NCBI RefSeq assembly: GCF_003143935.1
Contig: NZ_QFRX01000001.1
Coordinates: 7,784,992 to 7,848,991, forward strand
From: Streptomyces sp. Act143
GTDB lineage: Bacteria > Actinomycetota > Actinomycetes > Streptomycetales > Streptomycetaceae
DNA: 64,000 nucleotides
Direction of reading: 5' to 3'
The notes under the pieces were generated by a model, which did no database searches, was not told the origin of the DNA, and was given only the letters and a program-made list of their open reading frames with translations. Made by a program: the position numbers and the translations under genes. Positions within the stretch are counted from its first letter, which is position 1, and each line of letters opens with the position of its first letter. Shown piece after piece: positions 51,879 through 59,860 of this stretch.

Positions 51879-53099
51879 GTGAGCGACGAGACGGAGACGC
51901 AGGCACAGCGGCGGGTCGTCGTGGTCGGCGCGGGCATGGCCGGCGTGCAGACCGCGGTGGCCCTGCGCGAACAGGGCTTCACCGGCACCGTGACGCTGAT
52001 CGGCGCGGAACCCCACCAACCCTACGACCGGCCGCCGCTGTCCAAGGCGGTGCTGCTCGGCAAGGCCGAGGGCTCCGCCTTCGACGTCGACTTCGAGGCG
52101 CTCGGCATCGAACTGCGCCTGGGCGTCGAGGTGCTGGGCGTACGGCCCGCCGACCACGAACTGGACGCCGTCGGCGGTCCGGTGCCGTACGACGTCCTGG
52201 TCCTCGCCACCGGCGCCGAACCGATCCGGCTGCCCGGCGCGGAGGGCGTCCCCGGCGTCCATCTCCTGCGCACCCTCGACGACGCCGAACGGCTGCGGCC
52301 CGTGCTCGCCCGCCAGCACGACATCGTGGTCGTCGGCGCGGGCTGGATCGGCGCCGAGTTCGCCACCGCCGCGCGCGACGCGGGCTGCGCGGTGACGGTC
52401 GTCGAGGCCGCCGACCGGCCGCTCGCGGGAGCGCTGCCCGCGGAGGTGGCCGCGCCGATGGCGGCCTGGTACGCCGACGCGGGCGCCGCTCTGCGCACCC
52501 ACGCGCGCGTGGCGCACGTCGAGCCCGGCGAGGTCGTCCTCGACGACGGCTCCCGGCTGCCCGCGGACGCGGTCGTGGTCGGCATCGGCGCCCGCCCGGC
52601 CACGTCCTGGCTGTCCGGCTCGGGCATCGGCCTCGGCGCGCACGGCGAGGTGCTGGCCGACGCCGGCCTGCACACGTCCGTCCCGGACGTCTACGCGGTG
52701 GGCGACTGCGCCTCCTTCCCGTCGGGCAGGTACGGCGAACGCCTGCTCGTCCACCACTGGGACAACGCCCTCCAGGGCCCGCGCACGGTGGCGGCGAACA
52801 TCATCGGCGAGACACCGTCGGTCTACGACCCGGTGCCGTACTTCTGGTCCGAGCAGTTCGGCCGTTTCGTCCAGTACGCCGGCCACCACACGTCCGCCGA
52901 CACGGTCCTGTGGCGCGGGGACCCGTCCGGACCGGCCTGGACGGTCTGCTGGCTGCGGGAGAACCGCCTGGTCGCCCTGCTGGCGGTGGGCCGGCCCCGG
53001 GACCTGGCGCAGGGGCGACGGCTGATCGAGGCGGGGACGGAACTGGACCCGGCGCTGCTGCCGGACCCGGGCAGGCCGTTGAAGGCGGCCGTGGTCTAG
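51879..53099 (+). CDS. FAD-dependent NAD(P)H oxidoreductase (ferredoxin-reductase/nitrite-reductase type)
   Basis: 406 residues from GTG 51879, six bases after a TATGGT box (leaderless); an ATG at 51855 lies inside the promoter. Two dinucleotide loops: FAD loop VVVVGAGMAGVQTAVALREQGFTG and NAD loop IVVVGAGWIGAEFATAARDAG, with the second FAD contact DVYAVGDCASFPSG. The C-terminal reductase domain closes with LVHHWDNALQGPRTVAANI. The family (BenDA/ThcD-like reductases) feeds electrons to Rieske or ferredoxin partners; none is coded nearby. It lacks a signal peptide. Confidence 0.9.
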   Translation: MSDETETQAQRRVVVVGAGMAGVQTAVALREQGFTGTVTLIGAEPHQPYDRPPLSKAVLLGKAEGSAFDVDFEALGIELRLGVEVLGVRPADHELDAVGGPVPYDVLVLATGAEPIRLPGAEGVPGVHLLRTLDDAERLRPVLARQHDIVVVGAGWIGAEFATAARDAGCAVTVVEAADRPLAGALPAEVAAPMAAWYADAGAALRTHARVAHVEPGEVVLDDGSRLPADAVVVGIGARPATSWLSGSGIGLGAHGEVLADAGLHTSVPDVYAVGDCASFPSGRYGERLLVHHWDNALQGPRTVAANIIGETPSVYDPVPYFWSEQFGRFVQYAGHHTSADTVLWRGDPSGPAWTVCWLRENRLVALLAVGRPRDLAQGRRLIEAGTELDPALLPDPGRPLKAAVV

Positions 53100-53175
53100 C
53101 GGAAATGTCCAGGTCGCACGCGTTTTGGGTGGCCCTGGCTTCCGACTGTCAGTGCGGGATGGCAGGCTTGATTCC

Positions 53176-53547
53176 GTGACCGAGATTGACGCAAAGATCG
53201 ATGCTCTCGTCCCCGCCTGGCTCACCCTCCCCGACATCGCAGAAATGCTGGACGTCGAGGTGACGCGTGTGCGGCAGCTGGTCAAGGAGGGCCAGCTCAT
53301 CGCCGTACGCCGGGGTGAGAACCGCGCACTGCACGTCCCCGCCGCCTTCATCGACGGGGCCGAGCAGAAGGTCGTCAAGGGCCTCGCCGGGACCCTGACG
53401 CTGCTGCGGGACGACGGCTTCACCGACGAAGAGATGCTGGAGTGGCTCTTCACCCCGGACGACAGCCTGCCGGGTACCCCCGCCCAGGCCCTGAGCGAGA
53501 ACCGCGGCACGGAGGTGAAGCGCCGCGCCCAGGCGCTGGCCGTCTGA
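53176..53547 (+). CDS. Rv2175c-family DNA-binding protein
   Basis: 123 residues from GTG 53176. A winged or helix-turn-helix N-terminal half (WLTLPDIAEMLDVEVTRVRQLVKEGQLIAVRRG), then ALHVPAAFIDGAEQKVVKGLAGTLTLLRDDGF and a C-terminal helix. This is the actinobacterial Rv2175c family; the Mycobacterium protein is a substrate of the PASTA-type kinase PknL. A PASTA kinase gene lies 4 kb away in this window, but a link is only suggested by that precedent. The start has no good ribosome site. Confidence 0.85.
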   Translation: MTEIDAKIDALVPAWLTLPDIAEMLDVEVTRVRQLVKEGQLIAVRRGENRALHVPAAFIDGAEQKVVKGLAGTLTLLRDDGFTDEEMLEWLFTPDDSLPGTPAQALSENRGTEVKRRAQALAV

Positions 53548-53562
53548 CCTGAACACCGTCCG

Positions 53563-53609
53563 GCCCCAGGGCCGTCTGCCCCGGCTGCGGGCAGACGTGC
53601 CGCTGGGGC
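53563..53609 (+). terminator. Nested hairpin terminator after the Rv2175c-type gene
   Basis: Inner arms CGTCTGCCC and GGGCAGACG (9 bp) are flanked by outer arms GCCCCAG and CTGGGGC (7 bp). The rest of the gap to thiE (53610-53805) is GC-rich with no recognised signal. Confidence 0.7.
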
Positions 53610-53805
53610 GGCACGGGCGGGCGCTGGGGCCCCTCCGGGGGAGGCCTCCCGCAGGCGCGGGCGAGTGACACCCGCCCCCGGTCCGTGCGCCCTCCCCGCG
53701 GCGTACCGGCATGCCCCCGCACGACCCACCTGTGGTTCACTACCGCCCGCCGAGGCCGACCGCACGCGTCCGAGGCCCGCACGCCACCGACACCGGGGGA
53801 CCGAC

Positions 53806-54462
53806 ATGACCGACGCCACTCGCACCGCCCGCGCCCACCTCGCCGACGCCCGCGTCTACCTCTGCACGGACGCCCGCAAGCGCCAGGGCGACCTCCCGGA
53901 GTTCCTCGACGCCGTCCTGGCCGCCGGCGTCGACATCGTGCAGCTGCGGGACAAGGGCATGGAGGCCGCCGAGGAGCTGGACCACCTCCAGGTCTTCGCG
54001 GACGCCTGCGCCCGGCACGGCAAGCTGCTCGCCGTCAACGACCGGGCCGACGTGGCCCACGCCGCCCGCGCCGACGTACTCCACCTCGGCCAGGGCGACC
54101 TCCCGGTCCCCGCGGCCCGGGCGATCCTCGGCGACGACGTCCTCATCGGCCGCTCCACCCACGCGGAGCCGGAGGCGGCGGCCGCCGCGGTCCAGGACGG
54201 CGTCGACTACTTCTGCACCGGCCCCTGCTGGCCGACCCCCACCAAGCCCGGCCGCCACGCCCCCGGCCTCGACCTCGTCCGGTACACCGCCGCCCTCGGC
54301 ACCGGCCGCCCCTGGTTCGCCATCGGCGGCATCGGCCTCGGCAACCTCGACGAGGTGCTGGAGGCGGGCGCGGACCGGGTGGTCGTCGTACGGGCCATCA
54401 CGGAGGCGGACGATCCCGGCGCGGCCGCCGCGGAGTTCGCGAAGCGGCTGCGGCAGCGGTGA
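53806..54462 (+). CDS. thiE: Thiamine-phosphate synthase ThiE
   Basis: 218 residues from ATG 53806. TIM barrel with [22 protein letters not shown], the pyrophosphate-site [38 protein letters not shown] (divided here by loops), and [18 protein letters not shown], the loop binding thiazole phosphate. It couples HMP-PP and thiazole phosphate to thiamine phosphate. It lies 2.5 kb from thiOSG on the opposite strand and without a visible TPP riboswitch of its own. Confidence 0.94.
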   Translation: MTDATRTARAHLADARVYLCTDARKRQGDLPEFLDAVLAAGVDIVQLRDKGMEAAEELDHLQVFADACARHGKLLAVNDRADVAHAARADVLHLGQGDLPVPAARAILGDDVLIGRSTHAEPEAAAAAVQDGVDYFCTGPCWPTPTKPGRHAPGLDLVRYTAALGTGRPWFAIGGIGLGNLDEVLEAGADRVVVVRAITEADDPGAAAAEFAKRLRQR

Positions 54463-54585
54463 GTGCCTGCGGCAGCGGTGGGTGACCGCGGCAGCGTTGA
54501 ACGGCCTCGGCGCTGCCCCGTTGTCCGAAAACTGTCCGATGGGTGGACAACAAGTCGACAAATCGGGCAAATTTCCGTGATCTGG

Positions 54586-54614
54586 TTGGGTGACCGCCGC
54601 CCCCTGGCTAACCT
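54586..54614 (+). promoter_or_regulatory. metF promoter, leaderless
   Basis: TTGGGT (54586-54591), 17-nt spacer, TAACCT (54609-54614), ATG six bases later. An upstream inverted repeat TTGTCC (54521) and GGACAA (54545) with an additional TGTCCGA copy at 54533 may be an operator. Confidence 0.7.
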
Positions 54615-54620
54615 GCGGGT

Positions 54621-55544
54621 ATGGCCCTCGGCACCGCATCCACCAGGTCGGATCACGCCCGCACCGTGCGCGACATGCTCGCGACCGGGAAGACCACGTA
54701 CTCGTTCGAGTTCTACGCCCCGAAGACCCCGAAGGGCGAGCGGAACCTGTGGAACGCGCTGCGCCGGGTCGAGGCGGTCGCCCCCGACTTCGTCTCCGTG
54801 ACCTACGGCGCGGGCGGTTCCACCCGCGCCGGCACGGTCAAGGCGACCGAGGCCATCGCCTCCGACACCACGCTCACGCCGATCGCCCACCTCACCGCCG
54901 TCGACCACTCGGTCGCCGACCTGCGCAACATCATCGGCCAGTACGCCGACGCCGGTATCCGCAACATGCTGGCCCTGCGCGGCGACCCGCCCGGCGACCC
55001 GATGGGCGAGTGGGTGGCCCACCCGCAGGGGCTGCGGTACGCCGCCGAGCTCGTCGAACTGATCAAGAACTCCGGCGACTTCTGCGTGGGCGTCGCGGCC
55101 TTCCCCGCGATGCATCCGCGCTCCGCCGACTGGGACACCGACGTCCGCCACTTCGTCGACAAGTGCCGCGCGGGCGCCGACTACGCCATCACTCAGATGT
55201 TCTTCCAGCCGGAGGACTACCTGCGGCTGCGCGACCGCGTCGCGGCCGCCGGCTGCGAGACCCCGATCATCCCCGAGATCATGCCGATCGCGAGTGTGAA
55301 GACGCTCGCGCGGGTCCCGTCCCTGACCAACGCCGCCTTCCCGGCCGCCCTGAAAGAGCGGATCCTCACAGCAAAAGACGATCCGGCCGCTGTACGCTCC
55401 ATGGGGATCGAGTTCGCCACCGAGTTCTGCGCGCGGCTGCTGGCCGAGGGAGTGCCCGGACTGCACTTCATCACGCTCAACAACTCCACGGCGACGCTGG
55501 AAATCTACGAGAACCTGGGCCTGCACCACCCACCGCAGGCCTAG
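54621..55544 (+). CDS. metF: 5,10-methylenetetrahydrofolate reductase
   Basis: 307 residues. TIM barrel with [19 protein letters not shown] (catalytic Glu in the SFEF motif), [33 protein letters not shown] (FAD phosphate and folate contact) and [17 protein letters not shown]. It makes 5-methyl-THF for methionine synthesis using FAD and NADH. The leaderless promoter and an upstream palindrome suggest transcriptional control rather than a riboswitch. The next gene on this strand starts 56 nt later. Confidence 0.95.
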   Translation: MALGTASTRSDHARTVRDMLATGKTTYSFEFYAPKTPKGERNLWNALRRVEAVAPDFVSVTYGAGGSTRAGTVKATEAIASDTTLTPIAHLTAVDHSVADLRNIIGQYADAGIRNMLALRGDPPGDPMGEWVAHPQGLRYAAELVELIKNSGDFCVGVAAFPAMHPRSADWDTDVRHFVDKCRAGADYAITQMFFQPEDYLRLRDRVAAAGCETPIIPEIMPIASVKTLARVPSLTNAAFPAALKERILTAKDDPAAVRSMGIEFATEFCARLLAEGVPGLHFITLNNSTATLEIYENLGLHHPPQA

Positions 55545-55600
55545 ACCGGCCGCACGGATATACGACACACTGCGTAGCGGTCACTGGGAGAGGGGCGTAC

Positions 55601-56569
55601 ATGGGCTGGACGGTCCTCTACATCGCGTTCGGAATCGTCGCGCTGTGGTTGCTCGGCGAGGTGCTGCTCCAGTACAAGGCGCGGCTGCGCTGGCGCCTGC
55701 TCGCCTTCGCGGGTTTCGTGGGCGTCGTCCTCGGTGTCCTGATCCCCTCGGTCGTCGTCATCGGACTGGGCGCCGTCGCCTTCGCGATCGGCCAGACCTA
55801 CGTCACCCTCTCCTTCCGCCGCGGCTTCGAACAGGGCTGGGCGGTCAATCCGCCGGCCGCCCTGGGCGGGCTGACCGGCGGCAAGCGTCCCCGCCGGGAG
55901 CGCGGCCGCGAGGAGCCGACCCTGGAGGTCTCCGACCTCGAGGCCACCGGCGCCGACTACGGCGACGAGGGCAACTTCCGCCAGGACGCGGCCGATTACG
56001 GCGACGACTACGACCGGGACGACGTGTTCACGCCCGCCCGCTCCGGCGCCCCCACGGCCGCCGAGACCACCGCGATCTACGAGCCCCAGCCGATGCCGGA
56101 CGACACCGGCTCCTACGGCATATACGGCGACACCTCCTACGCGGCGGCAGCCACCGACGGCTCCTACGCCGGGCAGGACCAGTACGCCACGGCGGCCCAG
56201 GGCGCCGACCAGGGCTACTCCTACGACGCCTACACCGGCTACGACCAGCAGCAGTACGGCTATGACACGGCCGGACAGCAGCAGTACGCCGCCTACTCCG
56301 ACCCGTACATCGGCACCCAGACCTACGGCGGCGCCGACTACGACACCTCCTACGGCGGCCAGCAGACCTACGGCCAGCAGGCCTACGGCCAGGACCAGTA
56401 CGGCAACGCCGGTTACGGCGGCGAGACCCCGCCCGGCGGCGTCTGGGTCCCGCAGCAGCGCACCGACGACTCCTACGGCGGCGGACTGCCGCCGGAGCAG
56501 CCGTACCCCTACCAGGGCCAGGGCAACGGCCAGCAGGGGAACGGCTACGACGAGCAGTACCGCTTCTGA
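55601..56569 (+). CDS. Membrane protein with Tyr/Gly/Gln-rich low-complexity tail
   Basis: 322 residues from ATG 55601, with GGGAGAGGGG upstream. Two or three membrane helices lie in the first 70 residues (GWTVLYIAFGIVALWLLGEVLL; then LLAFAGFVGVVLGVLIPSVV and following). From about residue 105 the chain is acidic, then from 170 to the end it is dominated by Tyr, Gly, Gln, Asp, with units such as TYGQQAYGQDQYG and YDQQQYGYD. Such tails behave as disordered, prion-like or phase-separating segments. No function is known to me. Confidence 0.78.
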   Translation: MGWTVLYIAFGIVALWLLGEVLLQYKARLRWRLLAFAGFVGVVLGVLIPSVVVIGLGAVAFAIGQTYVTLSFRRGFEQGWAVNPPAALGGLTGGKRPRRERGREEPTLEVSDLEATGADYGDEGNFRQDAADYGDDYDRDDVFTPARSGAPTAAETTAIYEPQPMPDDTGSYGIYGDTSYAAAATDGSYAGQDQYATAAQGADQGYSYDAYTGYDQQQYGYDTAGQQQYAAYSDPYIGTQTYGGADYDTSYGGQQTYGQQAYGQDQYGNAGYGGETPPGGVWVPQQRTDDSYGGGLPPEQPYPYQGQGNGQQGNGYDEQYRF

Positions 56570-56614
56570 TTCCGGGAAGCGCTCACCACCACCGGGAGCC
56601 GGTTCGCGGGGCCG

Positions 56615-58129
56615 TCACTGCGAGCCCCGGAAGTCCGGCCCCTCCACGATCAGCCCGGCCACCAGCGCGCCCGACATGCCCGCGTGCGGGAGACCGCCGC
56701 CGGGGTGCGACCAGCCGCCGACGGTGAACAGGCCCGGGAGTCCGGTGACGTTCGACGGATGCAGCAGGTGCCCCTCGGCCGCGGCGAGAGCCGGGTGCGG
56801 CACCGCGCCGCCCTCCGCACCGGTCGTCTCCGCGATGTGGGCCGGCGTGCGCACCTCGTGCCACAGCAGGCGCTCGCGCAGGTCCGGTACGGCCCGCTCG
56901 GCTGCGGTGATCAGCTGGTCCGCGTGATCGGCGAAGACCTCGGACTCCGGCCGGCCGCTGTCCGTGAGGGCGGGCACCGTCGCGGTGAGGGTGACCGCTT
57001 CGTGGTCCGCGTCCGGGACCGAACGGACGTCGTCGGGGCGCAGGACGGTGAGCGTGGGGCGCGCGTCCAGTCCCGTGGGCGAACCGAACAGCAGACCCAG
57101 CTCACGCTCCCGGTCCTCCGCGTGCACGACCGTCTTGTGCGCCACGCCCTCCGGGCGGCCACCGCGCAGCGCCAGCAGCACCGTGAGGCGGCTCGGCAGC
57201 CCGCGCCGCGGCGGAACGCCACCGTCACCCCGGACCGGCACGCCCCGCACGCACCGGCTGAGCACCTCGGGAGCCACTCCGGCGACGACGGACTCCGCCT
57301 CCACCACCGACCCGTCGCCCAGCTCCAGCCCGGCCGCCCGGCCGTCCTTCTCCAGCACCCCGGTGACCTCGGCCCCGAAGTGGAACTCCACCCGGCGCGC
57401 CACACACCGCTCGTACACCGCGCGCGCCAACTCCCGCAGTCCGCCGCGGACATACCAGGTACCGAAGGCGTGCTCCATGTACGGCAGCACCGCCGCGCTC
57501 GCCGGGGCGGTGCCCGGGTCCAGGCCGTAGGCCAGCGCGTAGCCGTCCAGGAGCGCGGCCAGGCGGGGGTCACGCAGCTCCCAGGCGCCGATCTCGGCGA
57601 GCCGTCCGGCGCGGCGGGTGCGCAGCAGCTTCTTGTGCGGGACCGACGGGTAGGGCTCGCGGTCGGCCAGCACCGACCAGTTGGGCCACAGCGGCTCCTC
57701 CAGGAGCGGCCGGCGCGTCCGGTCCCAGGCCTCGCGGGCCCGGACCAGGAAGTCGCCCCAGCGGGCACCGGCCCCGGCGCCCAGTGCTTCGTCCAGCGCC
57801 GCCACCACACCCGCGCGGGACGCGTTCGGCAGGCAGACCTCGGTGCCGTCCGCGAAGAGGTGCCGCGAGGACGGGTCGACCTGGACCAGCTCGACGACCG
57901 ACTCCAGGGGCTCCTTGCCGGTCTTGACGAACAGGTCGCGGTAGACGGCGGGGAGGGGCAGCAGCCCCGGTCCGGTGTCGAAGGCGAACCCGTCGCGTTC
58001 GAAGCGGCGCACCGCACCGCCGTACGTCTCCGTACGCTCGTACACCGCCACCCGGTGGCCCGCGACGGCCAGCCGGGCAGCGGCCGCCATCGCGCCCATC
58101 CCGGCGCCGATCACCGCAATCCGTGCCAT
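56615..58129 (-). CDS. FAD-dependent oxidoreductase of the CrtI/phytoene-desaturase type
   Basis: 504 residues from ATG 58129; TAAAGT ends seven bases upstream, so a leaderless start, and eight codons of open frame upstream are rejected. N-terminal FAD loop ARIAVIGAGMGAMAAAARLAVAGHRVAVYERTETYGGAV (longer than shown in other families, split by turns) and the C-terminal signature LPGLFTVGGWSHPGGGLPHAGMSGALVAGLI, as in phytoene desaturases. There are no carotenoid genes nearby, so the substrate may be another polyprenoid or lipid. Confidence 0.88.
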   Translation of the reverse strand: MARIAVIGAGMGAMAAAARLAVAGHRVAVYERTETYGGAVRRFERDGFAFDTGPGLLPLPAVYRDLFVKTGKEPLESVVELVQVDPSSRHLFADGTEVCLPNASRAGVVAALDEALGAGAGARWGDFLVRAREAWDRTRRPLLEEPLWPNWSVLADREPYPSVPHKKLLRTRRAGRLAEIGAWELRDPRLAALLDGYALAYGLDPGTAPASAAVLPYMEHAFGTWYVRGGLRELARAVYERCVARRVEFHFGAEVTGVLEKDGRAAGLELGDGSVVEAESVVAGVAPEVLSRCVRGVPVRGDGGVPPRRGLPSRLTVLLALRGGRPEGVAHKTVVHAEDRERELGLLFGSPTGLDARPTLTVLRPDDVRSVPDADHEAVTLTATVPALTDSGRPESEVFADHADQLITAAERAVPDLRERLLWHEVRTPAHIAETTGAEGGAVPHPALAAAEGHLLHPSNVTGLPGLFTVGGWSHPGGGLPHAGMSGALVAGLIVEGPDFRGSQ

Positions 58130-58173
58130 GCCTGCGACTTTATCGGCCGCCACCGACAGCGCGGACGCTCAGG

Positions 58174-58788
58174 TCAGCCCGGTGGCCACCCCGGCCGGCC
58201 GGCGAGGCGTTTCTCCTCCCGGCGCTGGGCCCTGCGGCGCAGGAACCGCCGGATGCGGGAGACGAGGAAGATCAGTATCACCAGCCCGCCGAGCAGCAGC
58301 GCACCCGCGATGACCGCGGCCGCCTCCGGGTGGAAGATCGCGAACGTGACGATGCTGGCGACCCCGAGATCCTCGGCGAGGCTCACGATCACGTTGCTGA
58401 ACGGCTCCGGAGAGGCGTTCACCGCCATCCTGGTCCCGGCCTTGACCGCGTGGCTGGCCAGCGCCGTCGAACCGCCGACCAGGCCCGCGACCACGTCGTT
58501 GAGCGAGCCGCTCTGACCGGCCAGCACCGCCCCCACCCAGGCGCCCGCGGCCGGCCGGATCAGCGTGTGCACGGAGTCCCAGGCCGAGTCGAGGTACGGG
58601 ATCTTGTCCGCGACCGCCTCGCACAGGAACAGCACGCCCGCTGTGACGAGCACCTCAGGGCGCTGCAAGGTCTCGGGCACGTCGTCGCTCAGCCCGGTCG
58701 CGCCGAAGACGCCGAGCAGCAGCACGACGGCATAGGCGTTGATTCCGCTGGCCCAGCCGCTGGTGAAGACAAGAGGGAGTACGGACAC
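58174..58788 (-). CDS. DUF4126-type integral membrane protein
   Basis: 204 residues from GTG 58788; TACGAT ends seven bases before it, indicating a leaderless start. About four or five helices (LPLVFTSGWASGINAYAVVLLLGVFG is the typical DUF4126 opening). The middle has YLDSAWDSVHTLIRPAAGAWVGA and a Gly-rich helix LNDVVAGLVGGSTALASHAVKAG. The C-terminal 35 residues are strongly basic (RIRRFLRRRAQRREEKR). Function unknown. It may be under MacR control through the site upstream. Confidence 0.82.
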   Translation of the reverse strand: MSVLPLVFTSGWASGINAYAVVLLLGVFGATGLSDDVPETLQRPEVLVTAGVLFLCEAVADKIPYLDSAWDSVHTLIRPAAGAWVGAVLAGQSGSLNDVVAGLVGGSTALASHAVKAGTRMAVNASPEPFSNVIVSLAEDLGVASIVTFAIFHPEAAAVIAGALLLGGLVILIFLVSRIRRFLRRRAQRREEKRLAGRPGWPPG

Positions 58789-58843
58789 GGAGGCGATCGT
58801 AACCAGTCGGCAACGGGGCGTCCTGGGCCTGAGTGCGCAGCTC

Positions 58844-58876
58844 TGAGTATCCGTACCTAGTGAGCGAGATGAGTAC
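58844..58876. promoter_or_regulatory. MacR-box-like sites upstream of the DUF4126-type gene
   Basis: TGAGTATCCGTACCTA (58844-58859) matches the TGAGTAC-N2-GTACTCA MacR consensus, as I recall it, at 11 of 14 fixed positions, and an exact half-site TGAGTAC follows at 58870-58876. The sites are 56-88 nt upstream of the start. MacR itself is encoded at 32540. Confidence 0.5.
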
Positions 58877-59022
58877 GCGCGCGGATGGGTCCCGACCTGC
58901 GTGAACGAGAGAGTGGTGGCACGGAAAGGGGCACGGCTCCGGCACCGGCGACACGGGGCGCCGGAACGGAGCCGCCCCGGATCCGCTCCTTCCGCCGGTT
59001 GACGCCGGCGGGAGCGAGGCAC

Positions 59023-59092
59023 GGGGGAACCCGGGGGAACGACCGAACGGGGGCCCAACGGGGGAACGGGGGAGTACGGGGGAAATCGGGGG
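59023..59092 (+). repeat. Seven consecutive G5 tracts (potential G-quadruplex array)
   Basis: Runs of exactly five G begin at 59023, 59033, 59049, 59060, 59068, 59078 and 59088, separated by loops of 5, 11, 6, 3, 5 and 5 nt. Any four adjacent runs can make a five-layer quadruplex on the plus strand. Confidence 0.8.
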
Positions 59093-59166
59093 AGCACGAG
59101 AGAGCGCCGGTTCGAGGTGGCCCGCGGGGGACGCGGCCACGGCGGACCGGCGCTTTCGTGTGAACG

Positions 59167-59190
59167 CGCGCGTAGGCGTCCCTACGCGCG
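59167..59190 (-). terminator. Terminator of the ABC-YhgE-tetR operon
   Basis: Perfect 10-bp stem CGCGCGTAGG with its complement and a 4-nt loop, 9 nt after the tetR stop on the minus strand. Confidence 0.8.
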
Positions 59191-59198
59191 TACCGGAC

Positions 59199-59831
59199 TC
59201 AGGACCGGCCGCTGACCCGGCCCTGGAGCAGCCGCGACAGCGCCGCGTGGACGTCGTCCAGGGAGCGCTCCGGCTGGAACGCCTTCCAGTCCAGCGCGGC
59301 CACCAGCACCATGCCGACGAGCGCGGACGCGGTCAGGGAGACGTCGATCGCCTCGTGGAACTCGCCGCCCTCGATGCCCTCGCGCAGGACGCCCTCGACC
59401 ACCGCCACCGCCTGCTGTCGGACCACCATGAGCGTGGACTGCCAGGACCGGTTGGTGCGCCACAGTTCGGCCACGTACAGCTGGGTGAAGGCCGGGTAGC
59501 GGTCGATGAAGACCAGGCCGGCCCGGATCATCGCGTCCAGGGCGTCCGTCTTGCTGCCGCCCGCCGCGGCCGTCCGCTCCGCCGCCTCCCTCAGGGCGGC
59601 GGTGAGGAGCCCCACGCCGTGCCGCAGCAGCTCCTCGAAGAGGACGGACTTGCTCGCGAAGTTGTAGTAGACGGTGCCCTTCGCGACCCCCGCCCGCTCG
59701 GCGATCTCGTCGACCGTGGTGGCGGAGAAGCCCTGCTCCGCGATGAGGGTGACGGCCGCCTCGTAGAGCTTCTGGCGGGTGGCCTCGCGGCGCGTGCTGC
59801 CGCTGCTGCTTTCCATGGCCCTGATTGTCAC
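59199..59831 (-). CDS. TetR-family transcriptional regulator
   Basis: 210 residues from GTG 59831, with GGGAG nine bases upstream; ATG 59816 is the alternative. N-terminal helix-turn-helix STRREATRQKLYEAAVTLIAEQGFSATTVDEIAERAGVAKGTVYYNFASK is textbook TetR when read in its parts (recognition helix VAKGTVYYNF). The C-terminal ligand domain is helical. It is the last gene of an operon with an ABC-type ATPase and a YhgE/Pip membrane protein, and a 32-bp palindrome lies over the operon promoter, so self-regulation of an export system is the likely role. Confidence 0.92.
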   Translation of the reverse strand: MTIRAMESSSGSTRREATRQKLYEAAVTLIAEQGFSATTVDEIAERAGVAKGTVYYNFASKSVLFEELLRHGVGLLTAALREAAERTAAAGGSKTDALDAMIRAGLVFIDRYPAFTQLYVAELWRTNRSWQSTLMVVRQQAVAVVEGVLREGIEGGEFHEAIDVSLTASALVGMVLVAALDWKAFQPERSLDDVHAALSRLLQGRVSGRS

Positions 59832-59860
59832 AGCATCCGGCTCCCGGGCGGTCGTCGAGG

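Larger units (their letters stand above)
58789..59198. other. 410-nt intergenic region with MacR-like sites, G5 array and terminator
   Basis: No gene seen. From left to right it holds the -10 box of the DUF4126-type gene, a MacR-box-like sequence, seven runs of five G, and an operon terminator for the tetR gene at the right edge. Confidence 0.7.

Noticed and set aside
53548-53805. TPP riboswitch upstream of thiE
   Set aside because: No CTGAGA or ACCTGATC-type elements are present; the region holds a terminator and GC-rich filler only.
58789-59198. Small coding sequences in the 410-nt gap
   Set aside because: Open frames here are short, lack ribosome sites and coincide with the G5 array or palindromes.
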